A stretch of 61,761 bases of DNA from Hydrogenophaga sp. (GCA_018993155.1 JAGKSX010000009.1:1-61761); one strand, 5' to 3'. Shown: positions 1 through 10,209, counted from the first letter of the stretch. Program-made: numbers and translations. Notes: generated from the letters alone by a model not told the origin.

Positions 1-1
1 G

Positions 2-436
2 GTGCGCCTGGACATCCGCCGCACCGGCACGATCAAGAAGGGCGAGGACGCGATCGGCAACGAGACCAAGGTCAAGGTGGTCAAGAACAAGGTCTCGCCA
101 CCCTTCAAGACGGCCGAGTTCGACATCCTGTTCGGCGAAGGCATCAGCCGCGAGGGCGAGATTCTCGACCTGGGCGTGGTGCACCGCGTGATCGAGAAGT
201 CGGGCGCCTGGTACGCCTACAACGGCGAGAAGATTGGCCAGGGCCGCGACAATGCGCGCGAATTCCTGCGCGAGAACATCGAGTTGCGCGTGGAGATCGA
301 GAACAAGGTGCGCACCGAGCTGGGCGTGCCGCTGCTGCCGGTGGACGAAGCGCCCGCGCCCGCCAAGGGCGGCAAGGCCGAAAAAGCCGAGAAGGCGGCC
401 AAGGCCAAGGACGTTGACGCCACGCCGGCGGCCTGA
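2..436 (+). CDS. recA: RecA recombinase, C-terminal part (5' end outside window)
   Basis: This is the C-terminal ~144 residues of RecA, the ATP-dependent strand-exchange protein that also activates LexA cleavage. The frame is open from the first full codon, so the gene starts to the left of the window. The segment begins at the VRLDIRR strand of the core, and KVVKNK...PPFK and [14 protein letters not shown] match the end of the RecA core and its C-terminal domain. The tail is rich in Ala/Lys (about residues 115-144 of the fragment), as is common in betaproteobacteria. The Walker A and B motifs lie upstream and cannot be checked. recX follows after 17 bases, the usual recA-recX operon. Confidence 0.97.
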   Translation: MRLDIRRTGTIKKGEDAIGNETKVKVVKNKVSPPFKTAEFDILFGEGISREGEILDLGVVHRVIEKSGAWYAYNGEKIGQGRDNAREFLRENIELRVEIENKVRTELGVPLLPVDEAPAPAKGGKAEKAEKAAKAKDVDATPAA

Positions 437-453
437 TCCCCGCCCTTGCGCGC

Positions 454-915
454 ATGGCCTTCGACCAGATTTCCCTCAAAGGCCGTGCGCTGCGCCTGCT
501 CGCCGGGCGCGAACATTCGCGCGCCGAATTGCAGCGCAAGCTGAGCGCACACGAAACCGAGCCTGGCGAGCTGGCCAAAGCGCTGGACGAGCTGCAGGCC
601 AAGGGCTTCATCAACGAGCAGCGCGTGCTGGAGTCGGTATTGCACCGGCGCTCGGCCCGCCTGGGCGCGTCTCGCGTGCGCCAGGAGTTGCAGGCCAAGG
701 GGCTGGATCCGCAGGCAGTGGCCGAGGCGGTGGCAGGCCTGCAGGGTTCGGAGGAAGCGCGCGCCCGTGAGGTCTGGCGCAAACGCTTCGCCGGGCCGCC
801 GGCCGACGCCGCCGAGCGCGGCAAGCAGATGCGTTTCCTGCTCACGCGTGGCTTTGGCGCCGAGGTGGTGCGGCGCGTGGTGAAGGGCGCGCCTGCCGAC
901 GACAGCGAGGACTGA
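454..915 (+). CDS. recX: Recombination regulator RecX
   Basis: RecX binds RecA filaments and limits their extension and activity in the cytoplasm. The 153-residue protein shows the family pattern of small three-helix repeats: RALRLLAGREHSRAELQRKL near the N-terminus, a central LQAKGFINEQR block and a C-terminal LLTRGF. Length is close to the family norm (about 150-170 residues). The ATG at 454 lies 17 bases after the recA stop, so the two are probably co-transcribed with RecX made by readthrough. The gene ends 9 bases from the stop of a convergent exporter gene, with no obvious terminator between them. Confidence 0.95.
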   Translation: MAFDQISLKGRALRLLAGREHSRAELQRKLSAHETEPGELAKALDELQAKGFINEQRVLESVLHRRSARLGASRVRQELQAKGLDPQAVAEAVAGLQGSEEARAREVWRKRFAGPPADAAERGKQMRFLLTRGFGAEVVRRVVKGAPADDSED

Positions 916-924
916 ACGCGCGCG

Positions 925-2484
925 TCAGCGTGGCAGGGTGGCCGCGGCGCCGCCCGGCGCCCGGGGCGGGCGCAGCATGCGCCAGGCCAGCAGGCCGCTG
1001 GCCACCATGATGCCCGTGCCCAGCACCGCGGCGGCCTGCAGCCCATCGACAAAGGCGGTGCGCGCGGCCAGCCCCAAGGCCTCGGCCAGCGGCGCGGGCA
1101 GGCTTTCGGCGACCCGCAGCGCGCCTCCGAGGGTGGAAGCTTCGGCCACCGCTTCCTGGGGCAGGCCCACCGGCAGCTGGCCCGCCATGCCGGCGCGGTA
1201 GAGGCCCGTGGCCATGCTGCCGAACACCGCGATGCCCAGGGCCCCGGACAACTCCGCGCTGGTTTCCGACAGGGCCGATGCCGCGCCCGCGCGCTCGGGC
1301 GGCGCCGAGCTGATGACGATGTCGTTGCCCAATGTGAACACCGGCGCCATGCCGATGCCCATGAGCGTCATGCCCACGACCAGCGCGAGCAGGCCATGGG
1401 TGCCATCGACCAGCGCCACGCCTGCGAAGCCGACCGCCGCCACCGCCAGTCCCGTCACCATGGTGCGAGGTGCCGAACAACGTTGCGCGATGGCCGGCGT
1501 CAGCATCGAGCCGACCACGAACGACAGGGCCCAGGGCACGGTGCACAGGCCCGCCACCAGGGGTGAGAGGCCCAGCACCAGCTGCAGGTGCTGCGAGATG
1601 AAGATGTAGACGCCGAACATCGCGAACGAGGTGAGGGCGTAGGTGCAGATGGCGGCCGCAAAGCGGGGCTGGCCGAACAGCCGCAGGTCCAGCAATGGGT
1701 AGGCGATGCGGCGCTGGCGGCGCACGAAGGCCACGCCCGCCGCGAGGCCGAGCGCGGCGGCTACCCAGGTCGGCGCGTCCACATGGCCTTCGGCCGCCTG
1801 CTTGAGGGCGAACACGCCGCCGAGCACCGCGGTGAGCGAGAGCGCCACGCTGCCCAGGTCGAGCCGGCCCGCCTCGGGGTCGCGGTACTCGGGCAACAGG
1901 AAGGGGCCCACCGCCAGCAGCAGCAACATCACCGGCACGGCGGCCCAGAAGATCGCGGGCCAGGCGAAGTACTGCAGGATCACGCCGCCCACCAGCGGGC
2001 CGATCGCACCACCCACCGAGTAGCTCGAGATCCAGATGCCGATGGCGACGCGCCGCTCGCGTTCGTCGCGGAACATGTTGGAGATGAGCGAGAGCGTGGA
2101 CGGCGCCAGCGTGGCGCCCGCGATGCCGAGCAGCGCGCGCGTGGCGATGAGGGCCTGCGCGGTGGTGGACAGGGCTGCCGCCACCGAGGCCGCCGCGAAC
2201 GCCGCCGCCCCGATCATCAGCAGCCGGCGCCGCCCGATCTTGTCGCCCAGCGTGCCCATGGTGATCAGCAGGCCGGCGACCATGAAGCCGTAGATGTCGA
2301 TGATCCAGAGCAGTTGCGCGGACGAAGGGCGCAGGTCGGCGCTGATGGCGGGCAGCGCGAGGTTGAGCACGGTGAGGTCCATGGCATAGACCAGGCAGGG
2401 CAGGGCGATCACGCCCAGCGCCACCCATTCGCGGCGCGTGGCTCGGGGCGGAGCGATCTCGATGGCTGGCGCAGTGGCAGGCAT
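925..2484 (-). CDS. MFS drug exporter, DHA2 (14-TM) family
   Basis: A 519-residue inner-membrane transporter of the major facilitator superfamily, DHA2 branch (SmvA/EmrB/QacA-like), expected to expel cationic or amphipathic drugs using the proton gradient. The N-terminus has the DHA2-type first helix (VYAMDLTVLNLALPAI), then LWIIDIYGFMVAGLLITMGTLGDKIGRRR, which is the MFS motif A loop after TM2. The length and the number of hydrophobic stretches fit 14 helices. The start at 2484 is preceded by a good ribosome site (gaggaaa). No regulator or membrane-fusion partner is adjacent, so the substrate cannot be predicted. Confidence 0.9.
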   Translation of the reverse strand: MPATAPAIEIAPPRATRREWVALGVIALPCLVYAMDLTVLNLALPAISADLRPSSAQLLWIIDIYGFMVAGLLITMGTLGDKIGRRRLLMIGAAAFAAASVAAALSTTAQALIATRALLGIAGATLAPSTLSLISNMFRDERERRVAIGIWISSYSVGGAIGPLVGGVILQYFAWPAIFWAAVPVMLLLLAVGPFLLPEYRDPEAGRLDLGSVALSLTAVLGGVFALKQAAEGHVDAPTWVAAALGLAAGVAFVRRQRRIAYPLLDLRLFGQPRFAAAICTYALTSFAMFGVYIFISQHLQLVLGLSPLVAGLCTVPWALSFVVGSMLTPAIAQRCSAPRTMVTGLAVAAVGFAGVALVDGTHGLLALVVGMTLMGIGMAPVFTLGNDIVISSAPPERAGAASALSETSAELSGALGIAVFGSMATGLYRAGMAGQLPVGLPQEAVAEASTLGGALRVAESLPAPLAEALGLAARTAFVDGLQAAAVLGTGIMVASGLLAWRMLRPPRAPGGAAATLPR

Positions 2485-2585
2485 GGGGTTTCCTCAAGGT
2501 TCGGCGGTGGACCGCGCCGAGATCCGGCGCCATCCTGGGGTACGACGAACCAGGGCCGGGCGTTTCGACAACCCGCCGCCCAGCC

Positions 2586-3497
2586 TTACAGGCCGAGCAT
2601 CAGCTTCAGGTTCTGCACCGCGGCACCGCTGGCGCCCTTGCCCAGGTTGTCCAGCCGGGCCACCACCACCGCCTGCTTCGCCTCGGCATTGCCGAACACG
2701 CGGATTTCGAGCTGGTTGGTGTCGTTCAAGGCCAGGGCGTCGAGCTTGCCGTCTTCGGTCGCCGGTTGCACGCTCACCCATTCGCTGCCCGCGTAGTGCT
2801 TCGCGTAGGTCGCGTGAAGGTCGGCCAGCGTGGGCTGGCCGGGCAGGGTGTCCAGGTGCAGGGGCAACTGCACCAGCATGCCCTGTGCGAAGTTGCCGAC
2901 GGATGGCACGAAGATGGGCCGGCGCGTGAGGCCGGTGTAGGCCAGGATTTCCGGGATGTGCTTGTGCCTGAGGCTCAGGGCGTACAGCTCGTAGGCCGGG
3001 GCTTCGCCTTTTTCGTAGGCCTCGATCATGGTGCGGCCGCCGCCCGAGTAGCCGCTGACGGCCGGCAGGCAGACCGGGTAGTCAGGGGGCAGCAGGCCGG
3101 CGTCGACCAGTGGGCGAAGCAGGGCGATGGCGCCGCTGGCATAGCAGCCCGGGTTGGCCACGCGGCGGGCGTTGACCACCGCGTCGCGCTGGCCCGGCGC
3201 GAGTTCGGGGAAGCCGAACACCCAGCCGGGCGCCGTGCGGTGGGCGGTGGAGGCGTCGATGACCTTGGGCTGCTGGCCGGGCAGGGCATCGATCATGGCG
3301 ACGGATTCGCGCGCCGCGTCGTCGTGCAGGCAGAGGATGACCAGATCGACCTGCGCCATCAGCTCGCGCTTGGCGACCGGGTCCTTGCGGCGCTCGGGTG
3401 CGATGCTCACGAGTTCAATCTGCGGCAGGCCCTGCAGGCGCTCGCGAATCTGCAACCCGGTGGTGCCTGCTTCGCCGTCGATGAAAACCTTGGCCAT
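2586..3497 (-). CDS. argC: N-acetyl-gamma-glutamyl-phosphate reductase (type 2)
   Basis: Third step of arginine biosynthesis: NADPH-dependent reduction of N-acetylglutamyl phosphate to the semialdehyde, in the cytoplasm. The 303-residue length is that of the short type 2 AGPR. The N-terminus has the nucleotide-binding start [18 protein letters not shown]. The catalytic cysteine is in [10 protein letters not shown] (about C118), and the RHKHIPEI histidines (about 178-180) match the conserved catalytic/substrate region. No other arg gene is nearby, so this is a solitary arg gene. It is divergent from sucC across a 170-base shared upstream region. Confidence 0.96.
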   Translation of the reverse strand: MAKVFIDGEAGTTGLQIRERLQGLPQIELVSIAPERRKDPVAKRELMAQVDLVILCLHDDAARESVAMIDALPGQQPKVIDASTAHRTAPGWVFGFPELAPGQRDAVVNARRVANPGCYASGAIALLRPLVDAGLLPPDYPVCLPAVSGYSGGGRTMIEAYEKGEAPAYELYALSLRHKHIPEILAYTGLTRRPIFVPSVGNFAQGMLVQLPLHLDTLPGQPTLADLHATYAKHYAGSEWVSVQPATEDGKLDALALNDTNQLEIRVFGNAEAKQAVVVARLDNLGKGASGAAVQNLKLMLGL

Positions 3498-3667
3498 GGC
3501 CGCTCTGCCTTGTCAGTTGGATTCAGGGGGATTACCAAACCCGCGCGTCGAACGCGCGCTTTTGGTGCGTTGCACCATGATACAGTCCCGGGTTGCTGTT
3601 TTCAGTGCCCACCCAGCGGCCACCCGGTTCGGCCGTCACTCTTTTACCTGTTCCTGAGAGAGACCTC
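3498..3667. promoter_or_regulatory. Shared argC/sucC divergent upstream region
   Basis: This 170-base gap must hold promoters for both genes. A GCGCG/CGCGC hairpin lies at about 3543-3556 and a GGTGC-gtt-GCACC inverted repeat at 3564-3576. A TACAGT resembling a -10 element at 3581-3586 points toward sucC, but no convincing -35 was found at the right distance. The last bases before sucC hold a GAGAGA ribosome site. Assignment of exact promoters is low confidence. Confidence 0.35.
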
Positions 3668-4828
<1,161 letters not shown>

Positions 4829-4833
4829 TGACC

Positions 4834-4863
4834 TTGGGGACAGATCTTTAGCTCTGTCCCCAA
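4834..4863. repeat. REP-like 30-bp palindrome between sucC and sucD
   Basis: Perfect 11-base inverted arms, TTGGGGACAGA (4834-4844) and TCTGTCCCCAA (4853-4863), flank an 8-base loop. The GGGGACAG/CTGTCCCC core looks like the REP-type palindromes mobilised by IS200-like RAYT transposases in many proteobacteria (established knowledge; match to a specific family not tested). There is no T-run after it, so it is not an ordinary terminator. On the sucCD mRNA it would form a strong hairpin between the two subunit genes, where it could set the ratio of the subunits or protect the upstream message (inference). Confidence 0.75.
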
Positions 4864-4881
4864 CTGACTAGGACTAGCATC

Positions 4882-5775
4882 ATGTCGATCTACATCAACA
4901 AAGACACCAAGGTCATCACCCAGGGCATCACGGGCAAGACGGGCCAGTTCCACACCGAGAAGTGCCAGGAATACGCGAACGGCAAGAACGCCTTCGTGGC
5001 CGGCGTGAACCCGAAGAAGGCCGGCGAGTCGATCTTCAACATCCCGATCTACGCCTCCGTCAAGGAAGCCGCGACGCAGACCGGCGCCACCGTGTCGGTG
5101 ATCTACGTGCCCCCCGCGGGTGCCGCCGCCGCCATCTGGGAGGCCGTGGAAGCCGACCTGGACATGGCCATCTGCATCACCGAAGGCATCCCGGTGCGCG
5201 ACATGCTCGAAGTGCGCAACAAGATGAAGGCCAAGGAAGCCGCCGGCGGCAAGAAGACCCTGCTGCTGGGCCCCAACTGCCCCGGCCTGATCACGCCCGA
5301 CGAGATCAAGATCGGCATCATGCCCGGCCACATCCACCGCAAGGGCCGCATCGGCGTGGTGAGCCGCTCCGGCACGCTGACCTACGAAGCCGTGGCCATG
5401 CTGACGGAAGTGGGCCTCGGCCAGTCGACCGCCGTGGGCATTGGTGGCGACCCCATCAACGGTCTCAAGCACATCGACGTGATGAAGGCCTTCAACGACG
5501 ACCCCGACACCGATGCGGTGATCATGATCGGTGAGATCGGCGGCCCCGACGAGGCCGACGCGGCCCGCTGGTGCAAGGCCAACATGAAGAAGCCCGTGGT
5601 GGGCTTCATCGCGGGCGTGACCGCGCCCCCCGGCAAGCGCATGGGCCACGCGGGCGCGCTGATCTCCGGCGGCGCCGACACCGCCGATGCCAAGCTCGCC
5701 GTCATGGAAGAGTCCGGCTTCATCATCACGCGCAACCCCTCGGAACTCGGCAAGCTGCTCAAGGCCCAGCTCTGA
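4882..5775 (+). CDS. sucD: Succinate-CoA ligase, ADP-forming, alpha subunit
   Basis: Alpha subunit of succinyl-CoA synthetase; it binds CoA and carries the histidine that is phosphorylated during catalysis. The 297-residue protein has the Rossmann CoA-binding start (VITQGITGKTGQFHTE), the LLGPNCPGLI loop and the active-site histidine in RMGHAGALISGG (about H256). All signature blocks are intact and the length is standard. It is the second gene of the sucCD operon and is followed by an intrinsic terminator. Confidence 0.98.
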   Translation: MSIYINKDTKVITQGITGKTGQFHTEKCQEYANGKNAFVAGVNPKKAGESIFNIPIYASVKEAATQTGATVSVIYVPPAGAAAAIWEAVEADLDMAICITEGIPVRDMLEVRNKMKAKEAAGGKKTLLLGPNCPGLITPDEIKIGIMPGHIHRKGRIGVVSRSGTLTYEAVAMLTEVGLGQSTAVGIGGDPINGLKHIDVMKAFNDDPDTDAVIMIGEIGGPDEADAARWCKANMKKPVVGFIAGVTAPPGKRMGHAGALISGGADTADAKLAVMEESGFIITRNPSELGKLLKAQL

Positions 5776-5795
5776 GCCACCTCCCGCGGGTGTGA

Positions 5796-5824
5796 AAAGG
5801 GCAACGCTTGCGTTGCCTTTTTTG
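5796..5824 (+). terminator. Intrinsic terminator of sucCD
   Basis: A GGCAACG-cttg-CGTTGCC stem-loop (5800-5817) begins 24 bases after the sucD stop and is followed directly by a run of Ts (5818-5823). A-rich sequence on the 5' side can pair partly with the T-run. This is a standard rho-independent terminator. Confidence 0.9.
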
Positions 5825-6002
5825 CGTCTGCACGGCATTTGAGGTGCCGAATCCACAAATGCGCTTGCTCGGCGGAGCCTGATTGCAACAAAATGCAACA
5901 TCCAGGATGCCTGCGATCTGCCGGCACCGACGGTGCGCTTGTCTCTGACCTTTGGGCAGTTCGCGGCGACCTGCAGGCGAACCTACCCGGAGAATGCGCG
6001 AC

Positions 6003-8696
6003 GTGTCCACCCGCAAGACGAAACCCCTGCCAGGCCGAGGCCGGATCTGGCGATCCGACGCCTTCCTGGGCCTCGGGGTGGTGCTCGCCGTTCTCGCGCT
6101 GCACGCTTCGACCGACCTGTTCGACAGCTTGGAACGCCGCTTCTACGACGTCGCCAGCGCGGCCAGCAGCCGCCTGCCCAGCGAGCGCATCGCCATCATC
6201 GCGATCGACGACCAGAGCATCGCCAACATCGGGCGATGGCCCTGGTCGCGCGAGGTGCATGCGGAGCTGATCGACCAGCTCAGCGCGGCCAAGGCCAAGA
6301 CCGTCGCCCACACCGCCTTCTTCTTCGAACCGCAGACCGACCGGGGCCTGGCCCAGTTGCGGGCCTTGCGCGGCCAGCTCGACGGCACGGCACCCGGCGC
6401 CACACCGCTGCCCGATCTGGGCGCCGTGTCGCGCCAGCGCCTGCTGGGATTCATTGGCGAGGCCGAGCAACGGCTGGATACCGATGCCCGGCTGGTCGGC
6501 AGCATGGCGCGCGCGGGCAACGTGATCGTGCCTTCGGTGTTCACCCTGGGTGAGCCGCTGGGCCGGCCCGACGCGCCTTTGCCCGCCTTCGCCCAGCGCA
6601 GCGCGCTGGCCAACGACAGCGGCTTCGGCCTGCCGGCGCAACGCACGCAACAGCCCCTGCCCGCCGTGGGAGAGGCCGCGCGGGCGGTGGGCCACCTCAA
6701 CCAGATTCAGGATGCCGACGGCGCGGTGCGCCGGGAAGCGCTGCTGGTGGATTTCGATGGTTACGCGGTGCCCTCCATGGCGCTGAGCGTCGCGGCGCAC
6801 AGCCTGAACCTGGGCATGGAGGACATCCGCCTGTGGCCGGGCGAGGGCGTGCAGCTGGGCCCGACCCGCCTGCCGACCGACGAAGCCGCGCGCCTGCTGC
6901 CGCAGTTCTATGCCGATCGCGACGGCAAGCCCGCCTTCGCGGTGGACTCCTTCTACGACGTGATCTCCGGGCGCATTCCCGCCAGCAAGTTTGCCGACAA
7001 GGTGGTCATCATCGGTGCGACCGCAGCGGGCGTGGGCACGCTCTTCACCACCCCGGTGTCGCCGGCGATGTCCCCCGCCGCCATCCTTGCGCACATCACT
7101 TCCAGCATCCTCAATGGGCATTTCATTGCCCAGCCGGCCTGGGGTGGACTGGCGGTGCTGGGCGTGTTGCTGGTGGTCGTGGCGTATCTGGTGGCGTTGC
7201 TGCCGCGCCTGTCCGCCGCTGCGGGCGCCGTGGTGACGGGTGCGCTGTTCCTGGCCCTGCTGGGAGCCGAATACCAACTTCTGGCGTCGGCGTCCGTCTG
7301 GCTCCAGCTGGTGTTCCCGGCCGCGCTGCTGCTGATCGGGCACCTCGCGCTCACCACCCGGCGCTTCCTCGCAACGGAAGCGGGCAAGATCAAGGCGGAC
7401 GAGGAGTCGGCCGAAACCAACCGCATGATGGGTCTGGCGCTGCAGGGCCAGGGTCAGCTCGACATGGCGTTCGACCGCCTGCGCCGCGTGCCCTTCAGTC
7501 CCGCGCTGATGGACAACCTCCGGCATCTTGCGCTGGACTTCGAGCGCAAGCGCCAGTTCAACAAGGCCGAAGCGGTGTACGAGCACATGACACGGCTCGA
7601 TCGCACCGACACCGATGTGGTGGCACGCCTTCAGCGGACCAGGCATCTTTCGAACACGGTGGTGCTGGGGCCGGGCGTGTCGCATCCAGGCGGAACGCTG
7701 GTGCTCGGCGATGAGCGTGTCGAGAAACCCATGTTGGGCCGATACCGGGTCGAGAAGGAGCTGGGCAAGGGTGCCATGGGTGTGGTGTACCAGGGCCTGG
7801 ATCCGAAGATCGGGCGCACCGTGGCCATCAAGACGCTGGCGCTGAGCGCCGAGTTCGAAGGCACGGAATTGGCCGACGTGCGCGAACGTTTCTTCCGCGA
7901 AGCCGAAACGGCCGGGCGGCTGCAGCACCCGAACATCGTCACCATCTTCGATGCGGGCGAAGAGCATGACCTGGCCTACATCGCGATGGAGTTCCTGCAG
8001 GGGCGCGACCTCGCAGCGCACACCCGCGACGGACAGCTGTTGCCGGTCGCGGCCGTGCTGTCCATCGGCGAACGCGTGGCGCTGGCGCTGGACCATGCGC
8101 ACCGCCAGCAGGTGGTGCACCGCGATATCAAGCCCGCCAACGTGATGTACGACCCCGCCACCGATTCGGTGAAGGTCACCGACTTCGGCATTGCGCGCAT
8201 CACGGGGTCCAGCAAGACCCGCACGGGCATGGTGCTGGGCACCCCGAGCTTCATGTCGCCCGAGCAGCTGGCCGGCCAGCGCGTGGACGGCCGCTCGGAC
8301 CTCTATTCGCTGGGGGTCATGCTGTTCCAGTTGCTCACGGGCAGCTTGCCGCTGCGCGGCGATTCGATGGCCGCGCTCATGTACCAGATCGCCAACCAGC
8401 CCGCTCCCGATGTGCGTGAACGACGTCCTGAATTGCCACCGGAACTGGCCGATATACTGAGCAAGACCCTGTCGAAATCACCTGCGGAAAGGTACCAGAC
8501 AGGGCTCGAAATCGCCACCGACCTCCGCAAGACCATCGTCGCCCTGTCTGCGTCCCCCGACGTTCACATGGCGCATCAGACCGTGCCCGCTTCCCATGGG
8601 ACCGGCCATGAAAACGCGGTGCTTGCCACAGTTGTCACGCCGGTGCCGGTTTCGTCGCGCGAGCCCGAGACAGTCAGCTTCGATATCCGCTTATAA
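6003..8696 (+). CDS. CHASE2-domain membrane serine/threonine protein kinase
   Basis: A Hanks-type Ser/Thr kinase with an extracytoplasmic CHASE2 sensor. Order: short basic N-terminus, TM helix (about 20-40), CHASE2 domain (about 45-350; IAIIAIDDQSIANIGRWPWSR is typical), three TM helices (about 360-440), a helical linker, then the kinase (about 580-840). Kinase motifs are intact: glycine loop GKGAMG (about 588), VAIK lysine (about 610), HRDIKPAN (about 706-713) and DFG (about 727). The GTG at 6003 is preferred because GGAGA (5989-5993) lies 9 bases upstream; an ATG at 5994 and a TTG at 5952 are alternatives. Phosphatase and FHA genes follow, so this kinase is probably their partner. The signal sensed is unknown. 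Confidence 0.93.
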   Translation: MSTRKTKPLPGRGRIWRSDAFLGLGVVLAVLALHASTDLFDSLERRFYDVASAASSRLPSERIAIIAIDDQSIANIGRWPWSREVHAELIDQLSAAKAKTVAHTAFFFEPQTDRGLAQLRALRGQLDGTAPGATPLPDLGAVSRQRLLGFIGEAEQRLDTDARLVGSMARAGNVIVPSVFTLGEPLGRPDAPLPAFAQRSALANDSGFGLPAQRTQQPLPAVGEAARAVGHLNQIQDADGAVRREALLVDFDGYAVPSMALSVAAHSLNLGMEDIRLWPGEGVQLGPTRLPTDEAARLLPQFYADRDGKPAFAVDSFYDVISGRIPASKFADKVVIIGATAAGVGTLFTTPVSPAMSPAAILAHITSSILNGHFIAQPAWGGLAVLGVLLVVVAYLVALLPRLSAAAGAVVTGALFLALLGAEYQLLASASVWLQLVFPAALLLIGHLALTTRRFLATEAGKIKADEESAETNRMMGLALQGQGQLDMAFDRLRRVPFSPALMDNLRHLALDFERKRQFNKAEAVYEHMTRLDRTDTDVVARLQRTRHLSNTVVLGPGVSHPGGTLVLGDERVEKPMLGRYRVEKELGKGAMGVVYQGLDPKIGRTVAIKTLALSAEFEGTELADVRERFFREAETAGRLQHPNIVTIFDAGEEHDLAYIAMEFLQGRDLAAHTRDGQLLPVAAVLSIGERVALALDHAHRQQVVHRDIKPANVMYDPATDSVKVTDFGIARITGSSKTRTGMVLGTPSFMSPEQLAGQRVDGRSDLYSLGVMLFQLLTGSLPLRGDSMAALMYQIANQPAPDVRERRPELPPELADILSKTLSKSPAERYQTGLEIATDLRKTIVALSASPDVHMAHQTVPASHGTGHENAVLATVVTPVPVSSREPETVSFDIRL

Positions 8697-8706
8697 ATCC
8701 AACAAT

Positions 8707-9492
8707 ATGATTTTTGAGTATTTTTGTCTGACAGATCCGGGTCTGGTCAGGGACAACAACGAGGACTCCGTGGCCCTCGATCCCGACAACCAGATCGTGG
8801 TGCTGGCCGATGGCATGGGCGGGTACAACGCGGGAGAAGTCGCGAGCGCGATGGCGACCACCTTCATCCGGACCGAGCTTGGGCGATGGATGTCCGAGGG
8901 GGGGCATGAGGCGAGCGCGCGCGAACTCAAGCGCGCCATGGAGATCTGCATCGACAACGCCAACCGGTCCATCTTCAACGCCGCGAATTCCAACGCGCAA
9001 TACGCCGGCATGGGCACCACCCTGGTCATGGGTGTGTTCCACGGCGCGCGCGCCATGATCGGCCATGTGGGCGACTCGCGCTGCTACCGCCTGCGCACCG
9101 GCAGCTTCGTGCAGATCACGCGGGACCACTCCTTGCTGCAGGAGCAGATCGACGCCGGGCTCATTTCGCTGGAGCAGGCCCAGTACGCCACCCACAAGAA
9201 CCTGGTCACCCGCGCCCTGGGGGTGGAAGACACGGTGTTGCTCGAAGTCAACGAGTACCGGGTCGAGGATGAAGACCTCTATCTGTTCTGTTCCGACGGG
9301 CTCAGCGACATGATGAGCGACGAGCGCATTGCCGCCATTCTGGTGACCGCGGGCACGCTGGAGGAAAAGGCGCAGGCCCTGGTGGACGGGGCCAACGACT
9401 GCGGTGGACGCGACAATATTTCGGTGATACTGGCGTATGCTCGATCGAAGCCGATCCGCAAAGGCCTGCTATCGCGGATGCTCGGCAAGTAG
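8707..9492 (+). CDS. PP2C-family serine/threonine phosphatase
   Basis: A 261-residue Mg/Mn-dependent PP2C phosphatase (Stp1/PrpC type) expected to reverse phosphorylation by the preceding kinase. All metal-binding motifs are visible: RDNNEDS near the N-terminus, ADGMGGYNAGEVAS (about 38-51), GDSRCYRL, SDGLSDMM and GGRDNISVI near the C-terminus. The ATG at 8707 is 10 bases after the kinase stop, so the genes are almost certainly co-transcribed. No clear ribosome site is seen before it, which suggests translational coupling. There are no TM segments, so it is cytoplasmic. Confidence 0.95.
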   Translation: MIFEYFCLTDPGLVRDNNEDSVALDPDNQIVVLADGMGGYNAGEVASAMATTFIRTELGRWMSEGGHEASARELKRAMEICIDNANRSIFNAANSNAQYAGMGTTLVMGVFHGARAMIGHVGDSRCYRLRTGSFVQITRDHSLLQEQIDAGLISLEQAQYATHKNLVTRALGVEDTVLLEVNEYRVEDEDLYLFCSDGLSDMMSDERIAAILVTAGTLEEKAQALVDGANDCGGRDNISVILAYARSKPIRKGLLSRMLGK

Positions 9493-9542
9493 TCGCCAGC
9501 GCATTATCAGAATTCAATCAATAGGTTCCAGAGGAGTCGGCC

Positions 9543-10172
9543 ATGCCGAAAATGATCGTTTCCATCGACGGTGTCGTCATCAAGGAAGTGCAGCTCACGA
9601 AAGACCGCACCACGCTGGGCCGGCGTCCTTACAACGACATCGTGATCGACAACCTCGCGGTCAGCGGTGAGCATGCCGTGATGCAGATGTCGGGCATGGA
9701 CGTGTTCCTGGAAGACCTCAACAGCACCAACGGCACCTACGTCAACGGCAAGGCGATCAAGAAGCAGCAGCTGCAGAACGGCGATGCCGTCGAAATCGGC
9801 AAGTACAAGATCAAGTTCGTGCACGAAGGCGCGAGCGAAACCTACGAAAAGACCACCGTCATCAACGCCGGCTCCGTGGTGGAGGCTGGCGACTCCCAGG
9901 GCGCACCGCTGGGCAACGCCGCGATCAAGGTCATGTCCGGCACGGCGGCCGGCCGCGAAGTGCCTCTGGTCAAGGTGGTGACCACCATCGGCAAGCCCGG
10001 CGTGGCGGTGGCGGCCATCACGCGCCGGCCCCATGGTTATGTGGTGGCCCTGGTCGAAGGCACGCAGAAGCCCACCATCAACGGCAGCCCCATCGGGACC
10101 GACGCCGTGAGCCTGCACCATGGCGACCTGCTGGAACTGGCCGGCACGCAGATGCAGTTCGTCCAGCACTGA
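9543..10172 (+). CDS. FHA-domain phosphothreonine-binding protein
   Basis: A 209-residue cytoplasmic protein. The N-terminal FHA domain (about 5-95) carries the phosphothreonine-binding set: TTLGRRPYNDI, SGEHAVM and LNSTNGTYVNG. The C-terminal part (about 120-209) looks like a second, degenerate FHA fold: VTTIGKPG aligns with the GR loop and PTINGSPIG with the NG loop, but the Ser-x-x-His motif is missing. A GAGGAG ribosome site precedes the ATG. Position directly after the kinase and phosphatase suggests it is a substrate or reader of the kinase (inference). Confidence 0.92.
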   Translation: MPKMIVSIDGVVIKEVQLTKDRTTLGRRPYNDIVIDNLAVSGEHAVMQMSGMDVFLEDLNSTNGTYVNGKAIKKQQLQNGDAVEIGKYKIKFVHEGASETYEKTTVINAGSVVEAGDSQGAPLGNAAIKVMSGTAAGREVPLVKVVTTIGKPGVAVAAITRRPHGYVVALVEGTQKPTINGSPIGTDAVSLHHGDLLELAGTQMQFVQH

Positions 10173-10182
10173 GACGAAGCCG

Positions 10183-10209
10183 TGCCATGCCCGTGGACCG
10201 GGCATGGCA
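10183..10209. other. Perfect 11-bp hairpin after the FHA gene
   Basis: TGCCATGCCCG (10183-10193) pairs perfectly with CGGGCATGGCA (10199-10209) across a 5-base loop, starting 11 bases after the FHA stop codon. No T-run follows. It may stabilise the upstream message or reduce readthrough into the phosphodiesterase gene 160 bases downstream. The remainder of the 195-base gap shows nothing recognisable. Confidence 0.6.

Noticed and set aside
4834-4863. sucC-sucD palindrome as an intrinsic terminator
   Set aside because: No T-run follows, and termination here would starve sucD, whose product is needed at equal level.
5382-8120. A 912-codon open frame antisense to sucD and the kinase gene
   Set aside because: It spans two genes and a terminator, with low-complexity His/Arg/Gln-rich translation and no recognisable domain.
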